This document shows positions 59,441-64,000 of a stretch of 64,000 bases of DNA, in pieces. Below the pieces are notes generated by a model. It was not told where the DNA came from and did not search any database. It was given only the letters and a program-made list of their open reading frames with translations. Each line of letters opens with the position of its first letter. Position 1 is the stretch's first letter. This DNA is from an uncultured Muribaculaceae bacterium (GTDB taxonomy: Bacteria > Bacteroidota > Bacteroidia > Bacteroidales > Muribaculaceae): assembly GCA_910578075.1 (NCBI GenBank), contig CAJTPK010000005.1, forward strand, positions 62,001 to 126,000, given 5' to 3'. The translations under genes were made by a program, and so were the position numbers.

Positions 59441-60880
59441 ATGAGAATTCTGCTAATATTAATTATGACCATAATCGGGGGGATTGGTTTAATCACCACA
59501 TCCTGCATAAGCGATTCAATTTCCACATCCCCTTCCGATATACTTACTTTCTCGCGCGATACGGTGAATTTTGACACTGTCTTCACCGATCTCGGAACGC
59601 CCACAGCACGTCTTGTAGTGTCGAACCGCGCCAAGAAAGGGATAAAGATAACATCGATCAGGCTTAAGAATCCCGACTCTAATTTCCAGATAAATGTTGA
59701 CGGCATGAGCGGAAAAACGTTTCATGATGTGGAGATATGGCGCGAGGACTCGATTTTCCTCTTCATCGAATGCTTCATACCCGAGACACAAGGTAACGAG
59801 CCATACCGCGTGGAAGATGAGCTGGAATTCGTCACAAACGGCGTGACGCAGACAGTGCTCTTAGAGGCTTACGGACAGAATGTGACCCGCTTGCGTAAGG
59901 CGAGGATAACCACCGACACCCGTCTCACCGCGGAGCGTCCGTATGTGGTGTTTGATTCGCTTGTTGTCGATAAAGGAGCTACGCTTTCCATAGATCCGGA
60001 TGTCAGGCTGCTTTTTCACGACGGTGCGGAATTGATTGTGCACGGATCTCTCGATGCATCCGGAGAACCCGGAAAACTGATACAGATGCGCGGGGACAGA
60101 CTCGACAACGTCCTTCCCAACGTCGGCTATGACATCCTTGCCGGGCAATGGGATGGCATAAGAATCTCTCCGGAATCCTTCGGCAACAAGATTGATTATG
60201 TCGACATGCGTTCCACCAAGAACGGACTGCGCGTAGACTCATGCAGCGATCCGCGCCTCAAGCTGACCATCCGCAATTCATGGCTTCACAACTCTCAGGG
60301 ACATGCTTTTGAATCCCGCTATGCAAATATCGAAGCCATAGGAGTATGTTTCTCAGAGGCTGCCGATGCTGTAGTAAGCCTCACCGGAGGCTCCAACAGA
60401 TTCATTCAGTGCACCATAGCCAATAACTATCTATTCTCTGCAATCACCGAGCCATTGCTTTGCCTCCACCACAGCCTGCCCAAACACGCGGAAGAAAATC
60501 CGGATAATCCAAATCCGCTGATGGATGCATCGTTTGAGAATTGCATAATCTATGGTCTCGCGAAAGACTTGAATGAGGGTGATTTCACGGATTCCAACGT
60601 ATATTTCCGCAATGTATCCCTCAAATCGGAAGGCAACGATGACGACCATTTCATCAGCTGCATGTGGGAATGCGACCCGCTTTTCCTTACCGACCGTCCG
60701 CGATACTATTTCAATTATCATGTGCAGCCGGATTCACCGGTGATCGGAATGGGGAATCCGCAGTTTGTCACGCAACCGGCTCTCATTGACATAGACGGCA
60801 ACGACCGTCTCACAGTCACCTCTACCGGAGCCCCTACCCTCGGTGCATACGCAAAACCGGAATCCACCGAGGAGGAATGA
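59441..60880 (+). CDS. Lipoprotein with parallel beta-helix region
   Basis: 479 residues. Signal peptide and lipobox ending LITTSC (Cys at about 22). Residues about 30-160 form an Ig-like/TonB-free beta domain (VNFDTVFTDLGTPTARLVVSN). Residues about 190-450 look like a right-handed beta-helix with short strands (LSIDPDVRLLFHDGAELIVHG, LVSLTGGSNRFIQCTIANNY, FENCIIYGL), of the kind called choice-of-anchor Q. The product is an outer-membrane or surface lipoprotein of unknown function. No catalytic motif was recognised. Alternative start Met at residue 9 would shorten the signal peptide but keep the lipobox. Confidence 0.8.
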   Translation: MRILLILIMTIIGGIGLITTSCISDSISTSPSDILTFSRDTVNFDTVFTDLGTPTARLVVSNRAKKGIKITSIRLKNPDSNFQINVDGMSGKTFHDVEIWREDSIFLFIECFIPETQGNEPYRVEDELEFVTNGVTQTVLLEAYGQNVTRLRKARITTDTRLTAERPYVVFDSLVVDKGATLSIDPDVRLLFHDGAELIVHGSLDASGEPGKLIQMRGDRLDNVLPNVGYDILAGQWDGIRISPESFGNKIDYVDMRSTKNGLRVDSCSDPRLKLTIRNSWLHNSQGHAFESRYANIEAIGVCFSEAADAVVSLTGGSNRFIQCTIANNYLFSAITEPLLCLHHSLPKHAEENPDNPNPLMDASFENCIIYGLAKDLNEGDFTDSNVYFRNVSLKSEGNDDDHFISCMWECDPLFLTDRPRYYFNYHVQPDSPVIGMGNPQFVTQPALIDIDGNDRLTVTSTGAPTLGAYAKPESTEEE

Positions 60881-60891
60881 ATTTTTTTTGC

Positions 60892-60899
60892 TAAATTTG
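60892..60899 (+). promoter_or_regulatory. -7 box of metG (TAAATTTG)
   Basis: Exact TAnnTTTG, 63 nt before the metG start. A -33 box is not seen at the expected distance. Confidence 0.55.
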
Positions 60900-60962
60900 C
60901 AGAATAAAGTTGTTTAAACTAATTTTTTATTAGGAATCTGACAAAAAAAACATTTCAAAAAT

Positions 60963-63002
60963 ATGAAAGAATTCAAAAGAACCCTTATAACAACCGCCCT
61001 CCCTTATGCCAACGGACCTGTGCATATCGGACATCTCGCCGGTGTTTATGTTCCTGCCGATATCTACGCACGCTATCTGCGCCTCAAAGGCGAGGACGTG
61101 CTTCTGATCGGCGGCAGCGACGAGCATGGAGTGCCAATCACAATCAAGGCAAAGAAAGAGGGAGTCACACCTCAGGATATTGTCGACAGATACCATACCA
61201 TCATAAAGGATTCTTTTGAAGGTCTCGGAATCTCTTTCGATGTATACGGCCGCACAACTTCGGAGACACACCGTAAGACAGCTTCCGATTTCTTCCGCCG
61301 CCTCTATGATAAAGGGGAATTTGTGGAAAAGACATCCATGCAGCTCTACGATGAGCAGGCTGGTCAATTCCTCGCAGACCGTTACGTGACCGGCACATGC
61401 CCCCACTGCGGAAACGAGAATGCCTATGGTGACCAATGCGAGGCATGCGGAACATCCCTCAACGCCACAGACCTCATAAATCCCAAATCAGCCATCACCG
61501 GCAATGCCCCTGTGCTCAAAGAGACTTCCCACTGGTATCTCCCCCTCGACAAATGGCAGAAACCGCTGGAGAAATGGATTCTTGAGGAGCATAAGGAATG
61601 GAAACCGAATGTTTACGGACAATGCAAATCATGGCTCGACATGGGTCTGCAGCCCCGCGCCGTGAGCCGCGACCTCGACTGGGGAATCCCAGTGCCGGTG
61701 GAGGGAGCTGACGGTAAAGTGCTCTATGTATGGTTCGATGCCCCGATCGGATATATCTCGAACACCATCGATCTCGTAGGCGAGGATTACACAAAATGGT
61801 GGAAAGATCCGGAGACGAGGATGCTCCATTTCATCGGCAAGGACAATATTGTGTTCCACTGCATCGTCTTCCCCGCCATGCTGATGGCTGACGGCAGCTA
61901 CAACCTCCCCGAGAATGTGCCTGCCAATGAATTCCTTAACCTTGAGGATGACAAGATCTCAACATCGCGCAACTGGGCGGTATGGCTACATGAATATCTC
62001 GCAGACTTCCCCGGCAAGCAGGATGTGCTGCGCTATGTGCTCACGGCAAACGCTCCCGAGACAAAAGATAACAACTTCACCTGGAAAGACTTCCAGGCAC
62101 GCAACAATTCCGAACTTGTGGCAATTCTCGGTAATTTCGTGAACCGCGCCATGGTTCTTGATCACAAATATTTCGGTGGAGAAGTTCCTGCCTGCGGCGA
62201 ACTTCAGCCAATCGATGAAGATGCTATACGCGAAGTGAAAGAGGCTGTAAAACAGCTTGGCGAGAACCTTGACAACTTTAAATTCCGCGAGGCTCTCAAG
62301 GATGCCATGGGAATAGCGCGCATAGGTAACAAATACCTTGCAGACACAGAGCCTTGGAAACTTTGGAAAACAGAGCCTGAGCGCGTGAAGACCATCCTCA
62401 ACATCGCACTCCAGATATGCGCCAATCTTGCGGTTACATTCGAACCCTTCACCCCCTTCATGAGCGCAGATCTTTGCAAGATGCTTGGACTTGAGAAACT
62501 GAGCTGGGATATGACAGGCAGATTCGACCTGCTTCCAACCGGTGCTAAAATCGCCGAGCCTCACCTCCTCTTCGAAAAAATAGAGGATGCGCCGATAGAG
62601 GCACAGGTGCAGAAGCTTCTTGACACCAAGAAAGCAAACGAGTCAATGGCTTGGAAACCTGAGCCCGTGAAAGCCAACTGCTCCTATGAAGATTTCGAGA
62701 AAGTGGACATCCGTGTAGGAAAAGTCCTTGAATGCTCAAAAGTGAAGAAATCGAAAAAACTGCTTCAGTTCCTGATTGAAGACGGCATGGAGAAGCGCAC
62801 AATCCTCAGCGGCATAGCCCTCTCATATGAAGATCCGTCAGTGCTTGTAGGCAAAGAGATATGCTTCATTGCCAACTTTGAGCCCCGCAAGATGATGGGT
62901 ATAGAATCGCAGGGCATGATACTCTCCGCTGTCAACTCCGACGGCAACCTTGTGGTGATCGGTCCTACAGGTCCCGTTGCGCCCGGTGCCTGCGTAGGCT
63001 AA
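60963..63002 (+). CDS. metG: Methionine-tRNA ligase with C-terminal tRNA-binding domain
   Basis: 679 residues. HIGH motif at 21-24 in YANGPVHIGHLAG, zinc knuckles CPHCGNENAYGDQCEACG, the KMSKS-equivalent KISTS in LEDDKISTSRNWAV, anticodon-binding helical domain, and an appended EMAP/Trbp111-like domain (VDIRVGKVLECSKVKKSKKL) that permits dimerisation and tRNA capture. KISTS is the normal Bacteroidetes variant of this loop. Convergent with the glycosyltransferase gene, with 18 nt between stop codons. Confidence 0.97.
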   Translation: MKEFKRTLITTALPYANGPVHIGHLAGVYVPADIYARYLRLKGEDVLLIGGSDEHGVPITIKAKKEGVTPQDIVDRYHTIIKDSFEGLGISFDVYGRTTSETHRKTASDFFRRLYDKGEFVEKTSMQLYDEQAGQFLADRYVTGTCPHCGNENAYGDQCEACGTSLNATDLINPKSAITGNAPVLKETSHWYLPLDKWQKPLEKWILEEHKEWKPNVYGQCKSWLDMGLQPRAVSRDLDWGIPVPVEGADGKVLYVWFDAPIGYISNTIDLVGEDYTKWWKDPETRMLHFIGKDNIVFHCIVFPAMLMADGSYNLPENVPANEFLNLEDDKISTSRNWAVWLHEYLADFPGKQDVLRYVLTANAPETKDNNFTWKDFQARNNSELVAILGNFVNRAMVLDHKYFGGEVPACGELQPIDEDAIREVKEAVKQLGENLDNFKFREALKDAMGIARIGNKYLADTEPWKLWKTEPERVKTILNIALQICANLAVTFEPFTPFMSADLCKMLGLEKLSWDMTGRFDLLPTGAKIAEPHLLFEKIEDAPIEAQVQKLLDTKKANESMAWKPEPVKANCSYEDFEKVDIRVGKVLECSKVKKSKKLLQFLIEDGMEKRTILSGIALSYEDPSVLVGKEICFIANFEPRKMMGIESQGMILSAVNSDGNLVVIGPTGPVAPGACVG

Positions 63003-63020
63003 GAGTCCGTCTCATAAATC

Positions 63021-63893
63021 CTACCGGAGTGCCCTTATAACGGCTTTTGCCTGAAGGAAAACAACTTTTGCCCAATGCTCCAATAGGCGGGGAGATGGCG
63101 GATATTTCATATATCCAATCAGGAAGCTAACCGGAATTATATTCTTTTCAGCTACCCTCTTTATAACACGGAAGTAGGCCCGCTCATTGGATTTCTTGAT
63201 TTTGCTCTCGGTGATGAAGACATCAGAACTCATCATCGGGAGCATCTTATTCCATTTAGCCTTGTAAAGCTTGATGGTCTCTTTAAGCCATCTCTTGTCA
63301 AAATTGCCGGCAGAATCATGATATGTCAGCACTGAGCCGCAGACATAATTCTTATACTTCCTGGCTACGGAAATAGAGAAGTCAATGTCATAGCAATGGA
63401 AACCGGTGAGATATTGCTCGTCAAACGGGATCTCTTCCCATACCTCACGCCTCACGAACATGGCATATCCATCCAGTGTGACAACCTCGTTCCAAGGGAT
63501 CTCCGGACCAGAATTCTCACAACAAAGCTCACCCGACTGGCTGAGATTGACCACAATCCATTTCGGATCCATGAACCATCCACCGGGAACATCAAACAAC
63601 ACTTTCGACCCGGCGAAGCCTATGACCCCGCAATCTTTCTTTCTCAATTGAGGCTCCATCACAGAAAACCAATTTTCCGTAATGAATCCTGCATCCTCAT
63701 GGATAAAAAGAAGATACGGGTATTTTGCCTTGGCCGCACATTTATTATAAACGCAGGCTATCGGCTCAGGATCCACAAGATTATTTTTGGCAATAATCTC
63801 ATACTCAACCTCGGCTCCAATTGTAGAAGCGATATTTCTCTTCAAAACTTCCAGCTTCGAAGAATTAACATAGCATACTATTATCGAAAGCAT
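63021..63893 (-). CDS. Glycosyltransferase, GT2-like (StrF-type domain)
   Basis: 290 residues, cytoplasmic. Start MLSIIVCYVNSSKLEVL, then a nucleotide-sugar fold with AAKAKYPYLLFIHEDAGF (a D-x-D equivalent is HED), DGYAMFVRREVWEEI and a GFHCYDIDFSISVAR acidic motif as in the acceptor site of GT2 enzymes. Related domains occur in streptomycin-pathway StrF proteins and capsule clusters. The next gene, divergent, looks like another glycosyltransferase, so the right edge probably enters a polysaccharide synthesis cluster. Confidence 0.85.
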   Translation of the reverse strand: MLSIIVCYVNSSKLEVLKRNIASTIGAEVEYEIIAKNNLVDPEPIACVYNKCAAKAKYPYLLFIHEDAGFITENWFSVMEPQLRKKDCGVIGFAGSKVLFDVPGGWFMDPKWIVVNLSQSGELCCENSGPEIPWNEVVTLDGYAMFVRREVWEEIPFDEQYLTGFHCYDIDFSISVARKYKNYVCGSVLTYHDSAGNFDKRWLKETIKLYKAKWNKMLPMMSSDVFITESKIKKSNERAYFRVIKRVAEKNIIPVSFLIGYMKYPPSPRLLEHWAKVVFLQAKAVIRALR

Positions 63894-63904
63894 CAGAACA
63901 GACT

Positions 63905-63937
63905 TTTGTGCAAAGATAATAAATTTTAGTAAATTTG
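63905..63937 (+). promoter_or_regulatory. Promoter of the edge glycosyltransferase gene
   Basis: TTTG (63905-63908) and TAAATTTG (63930-63937) are 21 nt apart, both exact. The -7 box lies 4 nt before the ATG, so the mRNA would be nearly leaderless. On the other strand TATCTTTG (63911-63918) is a -7 box for the GT2 gene; the two promoters overlap. Confidence 0.6.
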
Positions 63938-63941
63938 CAGA

Positions 63942-64000
63942 ATGAATGTGTTATATGACAGCCATACATTCTCCGAGCAGACTTTCGGGGGAATATCAAG
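63942..64000 (+). CDS. Glycosyltransferase, N-terminal fragment (cut by window edge)
   Basis: 19 complete codons from ATG 63942 read MNVLYDSHTFSEQTFGGIS. The pattern V-L-Y-D-x-x-x-F-x-x-Q-x-x-G-G-I-S is typical of the start of GT4/GT1-type glycosyltransferases of Bacteroidales. A promoter with an exact -7 box precedes it. Only the start is visible, so the family is provisional. Confidence 0.55.
   Translation, partial: MNVLYDSHTFSEQTFGGIS

Overview
The window reads as a chromosomal segment of a gut Bacteroidales bacterium, with a Muribaculaceae-like flavour. The reasons are a SusC/SusD pair with a dense set of secreted glycoside hydrolases, Bacteroidetes-type promoters (-33 TTTG, -7 TAnnTTTG) in front of many genes, weak or absent Shine-Dalgarno sequences, a tRNA without an encoded CCA end, a DUF4834 protein and anaerobic-sulfatase maturase chemistry. 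The genus is inferred from protein style only.

Layout. 1-8.6 kb: tail of a GH51 arabinofuranosidase, an anaerobic sulfatase maturase with a small partner, a glycerophosphodiester pair (glpT plus a phosphodiesterase), queG, a secreted esterase, a GH53 galactanase and gap. 8.9-15.9 kb: mscL, then the mfd / C-terminal processing protease / nadB group. 16-16.7 kb: a 9-bp tandem repeat in front of a PepSY-like exported protein. 16.7-32.4 kb: a polysaccharide utilisation locus on the minus strand with SusC, SusD, a two-module surface protein, a GH28-like beta-helix protein, a modular glycosidase broken by one in-frame TAG, a GH92 mannosidase and a HGSNAT-like transmembrane acetyltransferase. A REP-associated tyrosine transposase (RAYT) sits inside this locus and splits it into two transcription units. 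32.7-39.6 kb: a tightly coupled plus-strand operon of a sugar MFS permease, a PfkB kinase, a histidine acid phosphatase, and a protein that fuses a second histidine phosphatase to a GH89 alpha-N-acetylglucosaminidase. 39.7-46 kb: tRNA-Pro, a MenA-like protein, a YeiH exporter, and psd-pssA-DUF4834-HAD-histidine kinase, with a second 9-bp repeat array. 46-64 kb: mostly housekeeping genes (pheT, yebC, birA, tsaE, a polyamine-type dehydrogenase, lpxB, metG), a second RAYT beside a REP-like inverted repeat, a GH31 glucosidase, and glycosyltransferases at the right edge.

Most interesting. (1) The phosphatase-GH89 fusion and its operon, together with the nearby HGSNAT-like acetyltransferase and GH92 mannosidase, fit a route for taking apart alpha-glucosaminyl-inositol-phosphate glycans such as GPI-type cores; this is inference. 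(2) Both RAYTs carry the same C-terminal module of about 110-145 residues that does not belong to the Y1 transposase fold, and each lies near hairpin repeats of its own kind. (3) An otherwise intact glycosidase is interrupted by a single amber codon. (4) Two arrays of an in-register 9-bp repeat lie 27 kb apart, each directly upstream of a small membrane-targeted or exported protein.
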